Shown here: positions 36,617-48,698 of the stretch, piece after piece
Numbering within the stretch: position 1 is the stretch's first letter
Layout: every line of letters begins with the position of its first letter
Assembly (NCBI GenBank): GCA_016793635.1
Contig: JAEUMD010000015.1
Location: 101,829-165,828 of the forward strand
From: Hyphomicrobiaceae bacterium
GTDB lineage: Bacteria > Pseudomonadota > Alphaproteobacteria > Rhizobiales > Hyphomicrobiaceae
Reading direction: 5' to 3'
DNA: 64,000 bases
Notes under the pieces: model-generated
Told to the model about the DNA's origin: nothing
The model's database searches: none
Seen by the model: the letters and a program-made list of their open reading frames with translations, nothing else
Made by a program: the position numbers and the translations under genes

Positions 36617-37846
36617 ATGGAAAAACTTCAGGCCGGCACGGACGTCTTCTTTCTGCTGATGGGCGCCATACTCGTGTTCGCGATGCACGGCGGCTTCGCG
36701 TTTCTCGAGGTCGGAACGGTTCGCCACAAGAACCAGGTCAACGCACTCGTGAAAATCCTGGTCGACTTCGCGGTCTCGACGGTCGCCTACTTCTTCATCG
36801 GATACTGGATCGCCTACGGCGTGACCTTCTTCGTCGGAGCGGCGGGCCTCTCCGGTGGCGCGGAGGGCTTCCTCCCGAACGGCTTCAGCCTCGTCAAATT
36901 CTTCTTCCTCTGCACCTTCGCGGCGGCGATTCCGGCGATCGTCTCCGGCGGCATCGCCGAGCGCGCCAACTTCGGCCCGCAGGTCGCGGCGACGGCGCTG
37001 ATCGTGGGCGTCGCCTACCCGCTGATCGAGGGCACGGTTTGGAACTCGAATTTCGGCATCCAGGACACGCTTTTCAAAGGCATGCTCGGCGGCGCCTTCC
37101 GCGATTTCGCTGGCTCCATCGTTGTGCATGCCTTCGGCGGGTGGGTAGCGCTCGGCGCGGTGCTGCGGCTCGGCGAGCGGGTCGGCCGCTATGATCGCGG
37201 CGGAATTGCCGGCATTCCGCCGTCGTCCATCCCGTGGCTCGCCATGGGTTCGTGGATGCTTTGCGTCGGCTGGTTCGGCTTCAACGTCATGAGCTCGCAG
37301 AGTGTCACCGGCATATCCGGCCTCGTCGCCATGAACTCTCTAATGGCGATGGCCGGGGGCATTCTCTCGGCCCTTTTCGCCGGCCGCAACGATCCTGGCT
37401 TCGTCCATAACGGTGCTCTGGCAGGCCTCGTCGCCGTATGCGCCGGGTCCGACATCATGCATCCGATCGGGGCGCTGGCGACGGGAGCCGTCGCCGGTTT
37501 CCTGTTCGTGCAGATGTTCCAGGTGGCGAGCAACCGCTGGAAGATCGACGACGTGCTCGGCGTATGGCCGCTGCACGGGCTATGCGGACTGTGGGGCGGC
37601 ATTGCCGCCGGCATCTTCGGCCTCGAGGCCATGGGCGGGCTCGGCGGCGTCTCGCTCGCCTCGCAGGTTGTCGGCAGCGTCGGCGGCGCCGCATTCGGAT
37701 TGCTCTGCGGCTCGGTGATCTACACGCTTGTGGACATGGCGCTCGGGCTGCGCATGAGCGACGCCGACCAGCGCCGTGGCGCCGACCTCACCATCCACAA
37801 GATCAGCGCCAATCCGGAGGAAGACGTGCGGATGGGCCGGGTTTGA
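36617..37846 (+). CDS. amt: Ammonium transporter
   Basis: The 409-residue Amt/MEP-family protein moves ammonium across the inner membrane, with eleven predicted membrane segments. Family signatures are FLEVGTVRHKNQVN, the first pore histidine in DFAGSIVVHAFGGW, and the second in VWPLHGLCGLWGGIAAGIF. The C-terminal cytoplasmic tail (RMSDADQRRGADLTIHKIS) is of the kind that interacts with PII proteins. The ATG at 36617 follows GGGGGA. glnK, commonly just upstream of amt, is absent. In Hyphomicrobiales amt is often near the aminotransferase-ftsK-lolA block, as here. Confidence 0.94.
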   Translation: MEKLQAGTDVFFLLMGAILVFAMHGGFAFLEVGTVRHKNQVNALVKILVDFAVSTVAYFFIGYWIAYGVTFFVGAAGLSGGAEGFLPNGFSLVKFFFLCTFAAAIPAIVSGGIAERANFGPQVAATALIVGVAYPLIEGTVWNSNFGIQDTLFKGMLGGAFRDFAGSIVVHAFGGWVALGAVLRLGERVGRYDRGGIAGIPPSSIPWLAMGSWMLCVGWFGFNVMSSQSVTGISGLVAMNSLMAMAGGILSALFAGRNDPGFVHNGALAGLVAVCAGSDIMHPIGALATGAVAGFLFVQMFQVASNRWKIDDVLGVWPLHGLCGLWGGIAAGIFGLEAMGGLGGVSLASQVVGSVGGAAFGLLCGSVIYTLVDMALGLRMSDADQRRGADLTIHKISANPEEDVRMGRV

Positions 37847-37892
37847 CCGCGCGCCTGCCTCGCTCGCACCATGCACGCTTCAAACGCACAAA

Positions 37893-37918
37893 GCCCCGGC
37901 GGGAGAAATCGCCGGGGC
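37893..37918. terminator. Bidirectional terminator, amt / DUF2147 gene
   Basis: A perfect 9-bp stem (37893-37901 with 37910-37918) and 8-base loop sit between convergent genes. On the minus strand it is followed by TTTGTGCGTTTG, which makes it stronger in that direction. Confidence 0.75.
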
Positions 37919-37942
37919 CTCGTCAATGCAAGGTGGGGAAGA

Positions 37943-38680
37943 TCAGAGGTCCTTGCAGTTGAACTTGATTTCGATCCACGGCGTGTCGAGCTTGCACGAG
38001 CCGTCCTTCGACTTCTTCAGGAACTTGTCGAGTTGCAGCCCGTCGCCACCGCGCGACGGGCCTTCGTCCGCCGTATTCGTTTCGCCCGCCGACGCGACCG
38101 CGACGCCGGCGTTTCCAGTGGCGCCTGCACTCTCGGGAGCGTTCGACTTGGCGGCGGGGAGCGTACCGCCAGCCGCAACATTGCCGACTGGAGCAGCAGC
38201 GGAGGGGCTGCCCGCCGCCATGGCCGTCGCGGTTACGCCGCCCGCGGTTTCCTTGCGGTCGCACCGCGCGAGGTCGGCGGGCGCGCGCTTCCAGTAATGC
38301 GTCTCCGAGAAAAGCCGGATGCCGGCCCAGCCGACCACGCGCAGCTTCTCATCACCGATCGGCTTCAACTCGACATCGAACTTGCGGCCGTGGTCGGGGC
38401 TGTAGATCCAGCCGCCGCTCCAGGTGCCGTCACCTGCAGAACGGACGTTGCCGATGATCTGCTCGCCGCAGCCTTCCCGATCCTTCTCCGACTTGACCCA
38501 GACCACGCGGCCGCACAGCACATTGCCGCACGGCGCGATCTCGACCGCTCCGCGGCCCGTGTTGTCGATCCACACGCCCATCGGCTCGGACTGGGCAGCG
38601 GCGGCACCGGCACTCGCAGCGAGCGCCACGAAAGCTGCGGCGAGGGTGTTGGGGAAACGGCTGGTCGAAATCGTGGGCAT
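37943..38680 (-). CDS. Exported DUF2147 protein
   Basis: The 245-residue product has a signal peptide (residues about 8-31, NTLAAAFVALAASAGAAAA) and a DUF2147 domain at about 33-135. The domain starts GVWIDNTGRGAVEIAPCGNVLCGRVVW, with two Cys that may pair, and ends VVGWAGIRLFSETHYWKR. DUF2147 proteins are small periplasmic lipocalin-like domains of unknown role. After the domain comes an unusual Ala/Gly/Ser/Thr-rich region (about 145-215) and a C-terminal piece with two more Cys (CKLDTPWIEIKFNC). AGGAGG lies eight bases before the ATG at 38680, deciding the start. Confidence 0.82.
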   Translation of the reverse strand: MPTISTSRFPNTLAAAFVALAASAGAAAAQSEPMGVWIDNTGRGAVEIAPCGNVLCGRVVWVKSEKDREGCGEQIIGNVRSAGDGTWSGGWIYSPDHGRKFDVELKPIGDEKLRVVGWAGIRLFSETHYWKRAPADLARCDRKETAGGVTATAMAAGSPSAAAPVGNVAAGGTLPAAKSNAPESAGATGNAGVAVASAGETNTADEGPSRGGDGLQLDKFLKKSKDGSCKLDTPWIEIKFNCKDL

Positions 38681-38934
38681 TGGAACGCCTCCTCGTTGAG
38701 CAATCATCTGGAGATGATCTCGCACGGGGCGCAGTGTTGCGGCTGTTCCGCGAGGAACACGCGGCGAGGGGACGGCCTCGGCGCAGTCTGAAAACCCCCC
38801 GTCCTTGCCGGGTTGCGCGCTCTCTCGACGGACGTGAAAGAGGCGGATATTCCTTGCGCCGTGCGGACTTCGCTCCGCAATCGCCGCGCAGTCTTACCGA
38901 GCAGCAATCCCCCAACTGAAAGAGCCCACCCGCC

Positions 38935-40161
38935 ATGCCGACGCCGACCCCGGGTCTCGCCGCCCTCGCCTCCGGTGCCGTGCTGTCGCCGTTCACAAGG
39001 TTGCGGAACCTGCTGGCCGACATTCCCCCCGGCCACGCTCGGACCATCGATCTCACACTCGGCGAGCCGCGGGAGACGATGCCGGGCTTCATCGCCGACA
39101 AGATCCGCGACGCCGAGGCGCTGTTCGCGAAGTATCCGCCGATCAAAGGTAGCGACGAGCTGCGTACAGCGATCGCCGAATGGCTTGACCGGCGGTTCGG
39201 ACTTGCCGGCGCCGCGCAGGTCGATGCCGCGCGCGAGGTGCTACCGACCAACGGCTCGCGCGAGGGGCTCTACTACGCGGCACTACCCGCAGTCGGACGC
39301 AAGCAGACGGCAGACCGCCCGGCAATTCTCATCACCAATCCCTACTACCAGGCCTACATCGGCGCGGCTCTGGCGACGGGCGCCGAACCCGTCTACCTCA
39401 ACGCGACAGCCGCGACCGGCCACCTGCCGGACCTCGACGAAATCGCCGGCGACACCGCGCTGCTCGCCCGCACCGCGGCCTTCTATCTCTGCTCGCCGGC
39501 CAACCCGCAGGGCGCGGTGGCCACCCGCGCCTACATCGAGCGGGCACTGGCGCTGGCGCGCGAGCACGACTTCATGCTGTTCCTCGACGAATGCTACTCG
39601 GAGATCTATGCCGACGCGCCGCCGGCCGGCGGGCTCGAGGTTGCATCCACCACGCCAGAGCGATTCCGCAACCTCGTCGTTTTTAATTCACTGTCGAAGC
39701 GCTCGAACCTGCCCGGCCTCCGCTCTGGTTTCTGCGCTGGCGACGCCGCATTCCTCGAAACGCTGACCGAGATCCGAAATCTCGTCGGTCCGACCATGCC
39801 GGGCCCCGTACAGCACGCCTCGGCTGCGGCCTGGAGCGAGGAGCAGCACGTCGTCTCCAACCGCCTCGCTTATCGCGCCAAATATGACGTCTGCGACGAG
39901 GTTCTGGGCAGCCGCTACGGCTATTCCCGCCCTGCCGGTGGCTTTTTCCTCTGGCTCGATTTGGGCCACTGGGGCGGCGGTAGTGAGGCCACGGTAACCA
40001 TATGGAAACGCTGCGGTGTCAGGGTCATTCCGGGAGCGTTTCTGGCGCAGCCCGGTAGAGACGGCACCAACCCCGGCGCGGATTACGTGCGCATGGCCCT
40101 GGTGGCGAACCCGGCGACGATCAGGGAGGCGCTCCAGCGTATCGTGTCAGTTCTCGCGTAG
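38935..40161 (+). CDS. PLP-dependent class I/II aminotransferase (succinyldiaminopimelate aminotransferase-like)
   Basis: The 408-residue fold-type I aminotransferase has the PLP lysine in [15 protein letters not shown], the substrate-contact motif [12 protein letters not shown], and [10 protein letters not shown] carrying the PLP-ring Asp. A C-terminal Arg is seen in [14 protein letters not shown] instead of SKTF and the overall pattern fit DapC-type N-succinyl-L,L-diaminopimelate aminotransferase of lysine and peptidoglycan synthesis; other substrates cannot be ruled out. It is 13 bases ahead of ftsK, so the two share an operon, as known in Hyphomicrobiales. Confidence 0.82.
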   Translation: MPTPTPGLAALASGAVLSPFTRLRNLLADIPPGHARTIDLTLGEPRETMPGFIADKIRDAEALFAKYPPIKGSDELRTAIAEWLDRRFGLAGAAQVDAAREVLPTNGSREGLYYAALPAVGRKQTADRPAILITNPYYQAYIGAALATGAEPVYLNATAATGHLPDLDEIAGDTALLARTAAFYLCSPANPQGAVATRAYIERALALAREHDFMLFLDECYSEIYADAPPAGGLEVASTTPERFRNLVVFNSLSKRSNLPGLRSGFCAGDAAFLETLTEIRNLVGPTMPGPVQHASAAAWSEEQHVVSNRLAYRAKYDVCDEVLGSRYGYSRPAGGFFLWLDLGHWGGGSEATVTIWKRCGVRVIPGAFLAQPGRDGTNPGADYVRMALVANPATIREALQRIVSVLA

Positions 40162-40174
40162 AGTAAGTGTTGTC

Positions 40175-43207
<3,033 letters not shown>

Positions 43208-43372
43208 CGGACCCACCCCTGTCCAGCCGCTTCATCCCCAGCTCGATTTTTCGACGAAGCTCTTGTTACTTGCCGATGCGGCGTTCACCGCTACGATCCG
43301 CCAACTTCTGGACGTAATGTTCAGGATTGTCGGGCCGAGCGCCCTGCGAACCGCATGGGCTAGGGGATTGGA

Positions 43373-44098
43373 ATGGGCAGTTCGATGAAATCACGAGTTC
43401 TTGGTTTGGCCGGCCTGGCGCTTACGGCGACGTTGGCGCACGGGCTTATCACGGTGCCAGCCCTCGCCCAGGACGCCAAGCCCGCTGGCACCGCCGGCAC
43501 GGCGTGGAGCGCCGAGGTGGCACCCAAGGGCACCACCGGCATCGCCCTGGACCCTGCGCAAACCGAGATCGTGAACAAGGTCGGCGCCTACTTCTCCGGC
43601 CTCAATACCCTTCAGGGCAAGTTCGTCCAGACCGGCGCTGACGGCAAGGTGATGAAGGGTAAATTCGCCATGAAGCGCCCGGGCCGCTTCCGCTTCGACT
43701 ACGCCCGTCCGAGCCTCCAGGTCATCATCTCCGACGGCCGCTTCCTCGCCATTCAAGACATGGACCTCAAGAACGAGGATCGCGTCGAGCTCGACCAGAC
43801 GCCCTTCCGGCTGCTTCTGCGCAAGGAGGTGGACCTGATGCGCGACGCCCGCATCGTCGAGGTGCAGGACGCGGGTGAAACGGTGACGCTCGGTATCGAG
43901 GACAAGGACCCGAATACGCCCGGCCGCATCCGGCTGGTCTTCTTCGCCAAGCCGCAGTTCGAGCTCAAGGAGTGGCTGACGAAGGACGCCCAAGGTTTGG
44001 ACACCCGGGTGGAGGTACAGGAGGTCCAGAAGGATGCTCCGGTTGAGGACAAGCAATTCGAGATCAAGCCGATGGGTGCTGCGTTCATGCAGCAATAG
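43373..44098 (+). CDS. lolA: Outer-membrane lipoprotein carrier protein LolA
   Basis: LolA carries lipoproteins across the periplasm from LolCDE to the outer membrane. The 241-residue product has a signal peptide (residues about 8-33, ending PALAQ). The open-barrel domain has the family pattern AYFSGLNTLQGKFVQTGADGK, then FAMKRPGRFRFDYARPSLQVIISDGRFLAI, and ends LKEWLTKDAQGLDTRVEV. The ATG at 43373 follows AGGGGA by six bases. It lies 165 bases after ftsK in the same direction, an order conserved in Hyphomicrobiales. Confidence 0.93.
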   Translation: MGSSMKSRVLGLAGLALTATLAHGLITVPALAQDAKPAGTAGTAWSAEVAPKGTTGIALDPAQTEIVNKVGAYFSGLNTLQGKFVQTGADGKVMKGKFAMKRPGRFRFDYARPSLQVIISDGRFLAIQDMDLKNEDRVELDQTPFRLLLRKEVDLMRDARIVEVQDAGETVTLGIEDKDPNTPGRIRLVFFAKPQFELKEWLTKDAQGLDTRVEVQEVQKDAPVEDKQFEIKPMGAAFMQQ

Positions 44099-44307
44099 CG
44101 GCTGATTCGGCCGGGCTGGCGCGGTCTGAGCGAGCATTTGGGGCAGCAACATCGAAAATACGCCGATGTTTTAATTGCTTATCTCATAGCTGTACGATCG
44201 CGCGCCAAATGCCCACACTGTGGCGAGGGAGACGCTGTAAAGCTTCGGGGTGGGGATAAGCTGTCGATCAGCGGTAACATTTTCGTGATCGCATGAGATT
44301 CCCCCTG

Positions 44308-44336
44308 TTGAAAATCCCCATTCTGGTCTTAGGTAT
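44308..44336 (+). promoter_or_regulatory. Candidate promoter of the predicted sRNA
   Basis: TTGAAA at 44308-44313 is a good -35 box; about 17 bases on, an AT-richer TTAGGTATT stretch (44329-44337) could serve as a weak -10. A transcript would begin near 44343. This is a tentative reading. Confidence 0.35.
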
Positions 44337-44342
44337 TGCCAT

Positions 44343-44480
44343 ACAGATGGTGTCACCCTGTACTCGGTAGTGCCCCCCCGTCTAACCGAAGACATCATCT
44401 GCGACGCCGGCTTCCCTCCCGGTGTCACGCGCGAGAGCGCTAGCAACGCCCAACCCCTCCCCCCGGGGTTGGGCGTTCAC
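44343..44480 (+). ncRNA. Predicted small RNA with three C-rich-loop hairpins
   Basis: In the 498-base gap between lolA and the cytochrome gene three hairpins follow each other. Hairpin 1 is 44364-44370 with 44382-44389 (one bulged A), loop TGCCCCCCCGT. Hairpin 2 is 44403-44410 with 44419-44426 (8 bp, one G-U), loop CTTCCCTC. Hairpin 3 is a 13-bp terminator stem with loop TCCCCCC. Each loop is a C/U-rich, anti-Shine-Dalgarno-like sequence. Alphaproteobacterial trans-acting sRNAs such as the alpha-r14 (NfeR1) and CcsR/cuckoo groups are known for such loops, but no sequence match is claimed. The 5' end is estimated from a weak promoter; existence and strand are inference. Confidence 0.5.
44445..44477 (+). 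terminator. Strong 13-bp hairpin terminator
   Basis: Bases 44445-44457 pair perfectly with 44465-44477 around a 7-base C-rich loop; CACGTTTCT follows. It is 347 bases past lolA, too far to be the ordinary lolA terminator, and it is therefore assigned to the predicted sRNA. It could also stop transcripts coming from the minus-strand cytochrome gene. Confidence 0.75.
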
Positions 44481-44596
44481 GTTTCTAAATCAGTTGAAGC
44501 CTGCCCGAGCCCGCGGTTGGCTCGGATCGAGCGGCCCCCTTCCTGCCCATTGTGCCTCTAGTAGACTCGTGCCAGCCCCCTGAACGGCGTTCCTCG

Positions 44597-44998
44597 TCAA
44601 CGAGAGGGCTTCTCGACGGCGCTGCCGTCACGCCCCACCGGCTCGAGGTCCTGCACGGAAAGCGATAGGATGTAAGCGGCGAGCGAAACCCTTTCGTCAC
44701 CAGAGAGGTGGTGGTTCGGCATCATCGGCGGCACCGAGGCCAGCCACGCGACGATACCTTCGATGGTCTGCCCAGGCCGGTTGGCCACCGCCGCGAACCC
44801 CGGTATCGACGATGCAGCCGTCTTTTCGCCTTGTCCGGGGTTGAGGTGGCAGATCGCGCACATGCGCTCTGCAAGTTGACGCCCCTTCTCGATCTCGGCT
44901 GACGTCTCAGATGGCCCGGCGTGGGTGGCAGCGGGCGCGTTGGCGAGCATGGCCATAGTGAACAGCGCCAATAGCGACCAACATTGACTACGGATCAC
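44597..44998 (-). CDS. Periplasmic class I cytochrome c
   Basis: The 133-residue product has a signal peptide (residues about 8-27, LLALFTMAMLANAPAATHAG) and one heme c motif CAICH near residue 47. The likely axial Met lies in SVPPMMPNHHLSGDE near residue 93. Spacing and length fit a small mono-heme class I cytochrome, an electron carrier in the periplasm. The C-terminus after ILSL is a short polar tail. It is a single-gene unit divergent from rlmN; its redox partner is not evident. Confidence 0.85.
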   Translation of the reverse strand: MIRSQCWSLLALFTMAMLANAPAATHAGPSETSAEIEKGRQLAERMCAICHLNPGQGEKTAASSIPGFAAVANRPGQTIEGIVAWLASVPPMMPNHHLSGDERVSLAAYILSLSVQDLEPVGRDGSAVEKPSR

Positions 44999-45249
44999 GG
45001 CGCACGGGCTCCTTTCGACTCCTTACCTGCGGTAGGGTAGCAAACGCTAGGCGAGCGCTCCACGCGCGGCGTCAAATTCGCTCGAAAGCGCGGATCGCGT
45101 CGCGTCTCAACCGATCGCTCTCCAGAGCGATCTCGATGGCAGCGCGGCGCGCTTCCGTCTCGACCGATCGCACCCCAGGCGGCTTCCGCTCTGCCTCCGC
45201 TGACGCTAGATAATGCTGCCCGAGAACCAGAAGGCTTAAGGCTACTGCC

Positions 45250-46485
45250 ATGCAACCCGCACTCGACCAGACCGCCGCATCGCGTGGCCCTGCCCCCGCA
45301 AGCGAGGCGACTGCGCCGGCTACCGGAATGCGCTCTATCGCCGGCTTCGACCGCTCCCGGCTCGGCGAAGCGCTGGCGAACGTCGGCGTCCCCGCGAAGC
45401 AAGTGCGCATGCGGGTCAACCAGCTCTGGAGCTGGCTCTACGTCCGTGGCGTCACATCTTTCGACGACATGACGGATGTCTCCAAGGAGCTGCGCCTCAA
45501 GCTTTCGGAAAGATTCACCCTCGACCGGCCTGAAATCGTTTCCGAGCAGGTGTCCGTCGACGGCACGCGCAAGTGGCTGCTGCGGTTGCCGAAACGGGGC
45601 CATGAGGTTCGCGCGCCCGAAATCGAGACCGTCTACATACCAGAGAGCGATCGCGGAACGCTTTGCATCTCGAGCCAGGTCGGCTGCACGCTCAATTGTT
45701 CCTTCTGCCATACCGGCACGCAGCGCCTCGTGCGTAATCTCGAAGCCGAGGAGATCGTTGCCCAGATTCTCCTCGCGCGCGACCGCATCGGCGACTGGCC
45801 GGGTGCGACGCCGCCGGGCGACGGCCGCCTGCTCCCCGACACCGATCGCAAGATCACCAATATCGTGCTGATGGGCATGGGAGAGCCGCTCTACAATTTC
45901 GACAACGTGCGCACCGCCATCGAGGTGGCGTCCGATGGCGACGGGCTTTCGGTCTCGAAGCGCCGCATCACGCTCTCGACCTCCGGTGTCGTACCGGAAA
46001 TCGGCCGCTGGGGCGAAGAGGCCGGCACGATGCTGGCGATCTCGCTCCACGCGGTGACCGACGTGCTGCGCGACGAACTCGTGCCGATCAACAAGCGCTA
46101 TCCCATCGCCGACCTGATGGAGGCATGCCGCAATTATCCGGGGCTTTCCAACGCGCGGCGCATCACCTTCGAGTACGTCATGCTCAAGGGCGTCAACGAC
46201 CGCATCGCCGACGCCAAGGCCCTTGTTCGCCTGCTCGAAGGCATACCGGCCAAGATCAATCTCATTCCGTTCAATCCCTGGCCCGGCACCACCTATGAAT
46301 GCTCCGACTGGGAGACGATCGAACGCTTCGCCGAAGTCGTGAACCGTGCCGGATACGCAAGCCCGGTGCGCACGCCGCGCGGGCGCGACATCCTCGCCGC
46401 GTGTGGACAGCTCAAATCGGCGAGCGAGAAACTGCGGGCCTCCGAGCGTGCGTCCGCAGTCCCGACTGCACCAGCAAGCGACTGA
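45250..46485 (+). CDS. rlmN: 23S rRNA (A2503) / tRNA (A37) methyltransferase RlmN
   Basis: RlmN is a radical-SAM enzyme that puts a C2 methyl group on A2503 of 23S rRNA and on A37 of some tRNAs, using a methyl-Cys intermediate. The 411-residue product has the cluster motif CTLNCSFC (about residue 145), [29 protein letters not shown], the PFNPWPG motif, and the second catalytic Cys in DILAACGQL. An N-terminal Ala/Pro-rich leader of about 28 residues precedes the domain. The ATG at 45250 is the natural start. It is followed after 12 bases by a membrane-protein gene, so it heads an operon. Confidence 0.97.
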   Translation: MQPALDQTAASRGPAPASEATAPATGMRSIAGFDRSRLGEALANVGVPAKQVRMRVNQLWSWLYVRGVTSFDDMTDVSKELRLKLSERFTLDRPEIVSEQVSVDGTRKWLLRLPKRGHEVRAPEIETVYIPESDRGTLCISSQVGCTLNCSFCHTGTQRLVRNLEAEEIVAQILLARDRIGDWPGATPPGDGRLLPDTDRKITNIVLMGMGEPLYNFDNVRTAIEVASDGDGLSVSKRRITLSTSGVVPEIGRWGEEAGTMLAISLHAVTDVLRDELVPINKRYPIADLMEACRNYPGLSNARRITFEYVMLKGVNDRIADAKALVRLLEGIPAKINLIPFNPWPGTTYECSDWETIERFAEVVNRAGYASPVRTPRGRDILAACGQLKSASEKLRASERASAVPTAPASD

Positions 46486-46497
46486 GCGGGGCAGCGC

Positions 46498-46926
46498 ATG
46501 GTCCTCAGCACCATTGGCCGGCTGATCTGGCTGCCGATCGCGTTCCTCATCTCTGCCGTCAGTGCCATGCTCGTGCTCGTGACACTGGGCCTCGAACGTT
46601 TCACCCAGGCGACCGCCGGCCAGTTGCAGGACGACGACGTCATCGTCCGCATGTTCGAGATTGCCTTGCAGGGACAGGTGATCGCTTCCGGACTGACGCT
46701 GTTGCCCGCCATCGCGGTGGTGATCGTGGGCGAGGTCGTGCGCATCCGCTCGGCCCTCTATTACGTGCTCGGCGGCGGGCTGGCGCTTGTCTCGATACCG
46801 CTTTTGGCGCGCTACGGCATGGCCGGCGGTGCCGACACCGCTTCAGCCGTCGTCTGGCAGGTTATGGCGACGGCAGGCTTTGCCGGCGGGTTCGTCTACT
46901 GGCTACTCGCGGGGCGGCGCGCCTGA
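46498..46926 (+). CDS. Four-helix membrane protein, paralogue A
   Basis: The 142-residue product has about four membrane segments: residues 10-33 (LPIAFLISAVSAMLVLVTLGL), about 60-82, 88-103 (ALYYVLGGGLALVSIPLL) and about 117-137. It ends VYWLLAGRRA. No family is recognised. It begins 12 bases after rlmN and is presumably co-transcribed with it. The gene at 47146 encodes a protein of the same topology with matching positions: (V/I)RSA(L/V)YY before helix 3 and YW(L/F)xAGR at the end of helix 4. The two therefore look like old tandem duplicates. Confidence 0.7.
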   Translation: MVLSTIGRLIWLPIAFLISAVSAMLVLVTLGLERFTQATAGQLQDDDVIVRMFEIALQGQVIASGLTLLPAIAVVIVGEVVRIRSALYYVLGGGLALVSIPLLARYGMAGGADTASAVVWQVMATAGFAGGFVYWLLAGRRA

Positions 46927-47145
46927 ACCAGCAGCCGAGCGGCTCCGCTGACGCCGAACCCTGCCGAACCCCTGATGTCCTCCGAGCGCTGTTGAGTTGC
47001 ACGCGCGACCCGGTGTAGCGTTCTTTGATTGATGCGGCAGGCAGAGATATTCGACCGGAGCGTGAAGCCCCGGTGACGAGGGCCGACCGTCGCGGCGGGC
47101 TTGCATCGGCTGCAGCCGAGGCCTCGGCCCGGAAAGGAACGGCAA

Positions 47146-47745
47146 ATGGTGCGCGGATTCTTGCGTGTCGTAACAGGCTTCGTGCTCGCCGCGCTCGTCG
47201 CCGGCTTGGTGCAGGTGCTGTTCGCGAGGCCCCCGGTCGATCTCGCCGGCCTGCCGCAAGCCGAGCTGCTCGGGCGCCTCGAGTCTCGCGGCATTCTGAC
47301 CCTGGCCATCGCCACACACTCGGCGATCTTCGCCAGCCTGTTCGCGCTCCTGGCGATCATGATGGCGGAATGGCTCGGCGTTCGTAGCGCTGTCTATTAC
47401 GCCGTCATAGGACTCGCCATCGGCCTCGCCGGCTTCCTCGCCCAGTTCGCCAGCGAGAACGCGGCCCAGCCGACCATCGTCAACACGTATGCGCTCATCG
47501 CCTACGCAACGACCGGTCTTGCCGCCGGCCTCGCCTACTGGTTTTTCGCCGGTCGCTGCGCAGGACGGCGAAAGAAGGCGGATCCCGAAAACACCCGGCC
47601 GCCCACCAAGAGCAGCGACAAGGGAACGGAGAACGAGCCCACGGCCTCGACGGCCGTGACCAGGCCCTTGCACCGAACGACCCCGACGACTTCGGTTCCG
47701 ACGACACATGGTCCAGGTTCCGCGAAATCTCTGGAAGTGGCCTGA
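47146..47745 (+). CDS. Four-helix membrane protein, paralogue B, with a polar tail
   Basis: The 199-residue product has four predicted membrane segments within residues 1-140 and then a Thr/Pro/Lys-rich cytoplasmic tail of about 60 residues (KKADPENTRPPTKSSDKG onward). VRSAVYYAVIGLAIG and AYWFFAGR match the protein at 46498, which lacks the tail. The ATG at 47146 has AAAGGAA just upstream and starts the first helix (VVTGFVLAALVAGLVQVLF); an earlier in-frame start is unlikely. Function is unknown. The 219-base gap before it holds nothing else recognised. Confidence 0.68.
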   Translation: MVRGFLRVVTGFVLAALVAGLVQVLFARPPVDLAGLPQAELLGRLESRGILTLAIATHSAIFASLFALLAIMMAEWLGVRSAVYYAVIGLAIGLAGFLAQFASENAAQPTIVNTYALIAYATTGLAAGLAYWFFAGRCAGRRKKADPENTRPPTKSSDKGTENEPTASTAVTRPLHRTTPTTSVPTTHGPGSAKSLEVA

Positions 47746-47941
47746 GGCACGGGCACACTCTGGCTATGGTGCGACGCACGGTCTCTTAGCCGACCGGCGG
47801 ATTGTTGCACTGCAAAATAGATGCTAGCTTGGCCATACCGTCGACAATGCGAATTGCACCGAGCCTCAGACCGCCCGCCTTGAGCGAACCGGCGGCGCAA
47901 GGCGACATGTCATAGCGATCGGCTCAGAGGGAGCGACGACG

Positions 47942-48514
47942 ATGCAGGCCACCGATGCTTCGATGAAGATCGCTCGGCTGTCGACGGAGGCCGCCCGCAA
48001 CTACGCGAGCGCCGCCTTTGCCGCCTATGCCGATTTCACTGCGCAGGGCATGAACATGTGGGCGCAGGCGTTCGACGCCATGCTGCCGAAGAAAGAACCC
48101 GAGCCGCGCTCCTGGTACCGCCCTCCGGCGCCGGAGGGCAAAGCGAGCCGCAGCGCCCCCGCCAATCCCTTCCTTGCGTTCGCCGCGTTTGGCTGGCCCC
48201 AGCGGCCAACCGAAATCGGTTTCGACCCCATGGGCTCGGCACGCGGCACGGCGGCCCTGCCCGGCTCGCCGTTCCAGGCCTGGCAGGCCTGGATGCGCAT
48301 GTGGCCCGTGCAGGGCAACCCGGCCTGCTGGCCGATGGCGTTCATGCTGATGCAGGCGGGCTGGCCGCGCGATGTCGCCTATCCGACCGCGATGGGCAAC
48401 GTGGCGATGCTCGAGGCCGTCGGTACGGCCACCGAGCTCGCGAACCAGACTTACGCGAGCTACCACTCGGACGGCGGCTACGCCTCGTCGCACGTGCGTT
48501 ACTCGCGGAGCTGA
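47942..48514 (+). CDS. Phasin-like Trp/Met/Ala-rich protein of unknown function
   Basis: The 190-residue product begins with a helix resembling phasins (SMKIARLSTEAARNYASAAF, then AYADFTAQGMNMWAQAFDAM). A proline-rich linker follows (about 50-80), then a Trp/Met-rich part (PFQAWQAWMRMWPV). It ends with a Tyr/Ser/His-rich tail. There is no signal peptide. GAGGGAG precedes the ATG at 47942. The PFQxWxxWxxMW-like segment is reminiscent of the protein at 9728 (PFQMWMQAAEMW), which suggests a shared role, perhaps at polyhydroxyalkanoate granules; this is inference. Confidence 0.6.
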   Translation: MQATDASMKIARLSTEAARNYASAAFAAYADFTAQGMNMWAQAFDAMLPKKEPEPRSWYRPPAPEGKASRSAPANPFLAFAAFGWPQRPTEIGFDPMGSARGTAALPGSPFQAWQAWMRMWPVQGNPACWPMAFMLMQAGWPRDVAYPTAMGNVAMLEAVGTATELANQTYASYHSDGGYASSHVRYSRS

Positions 48515-48646
48515 CACCGCCACGCCGATGCGAGCGCGCTGTTGCTCGGTTGCGATCGTGTGGGAAACGAGGCTCGGCCCGCGGATATCCCGCTGACTTC
48601 GAACTTGTTCAGCCGGTCGGAAAAACCAATTCGGAAATCAAATTGA

Positions 48647-48678
48647 AAAGGCCAGCACCCGAAAGGGCGCTGGCCTTT
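48647..48678 (-). terminator. Terminator of the Ala/Pro/Lys-rich protein gene
   Basis: A 10-bp stem (48647-48656 with 48669-48678), a mismatch and three further G-C pairs close a GAAA-type tetraloop. On the minus strand TTTTCAATTT overlaps and follows the stem. It lies 21 bases past the stop at 48699, and may also serve the convergent gene ending at 48514. Confidence 0.8.
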
Positions 48679-48698
48679 GTCACATCAGCTGGGACGCG

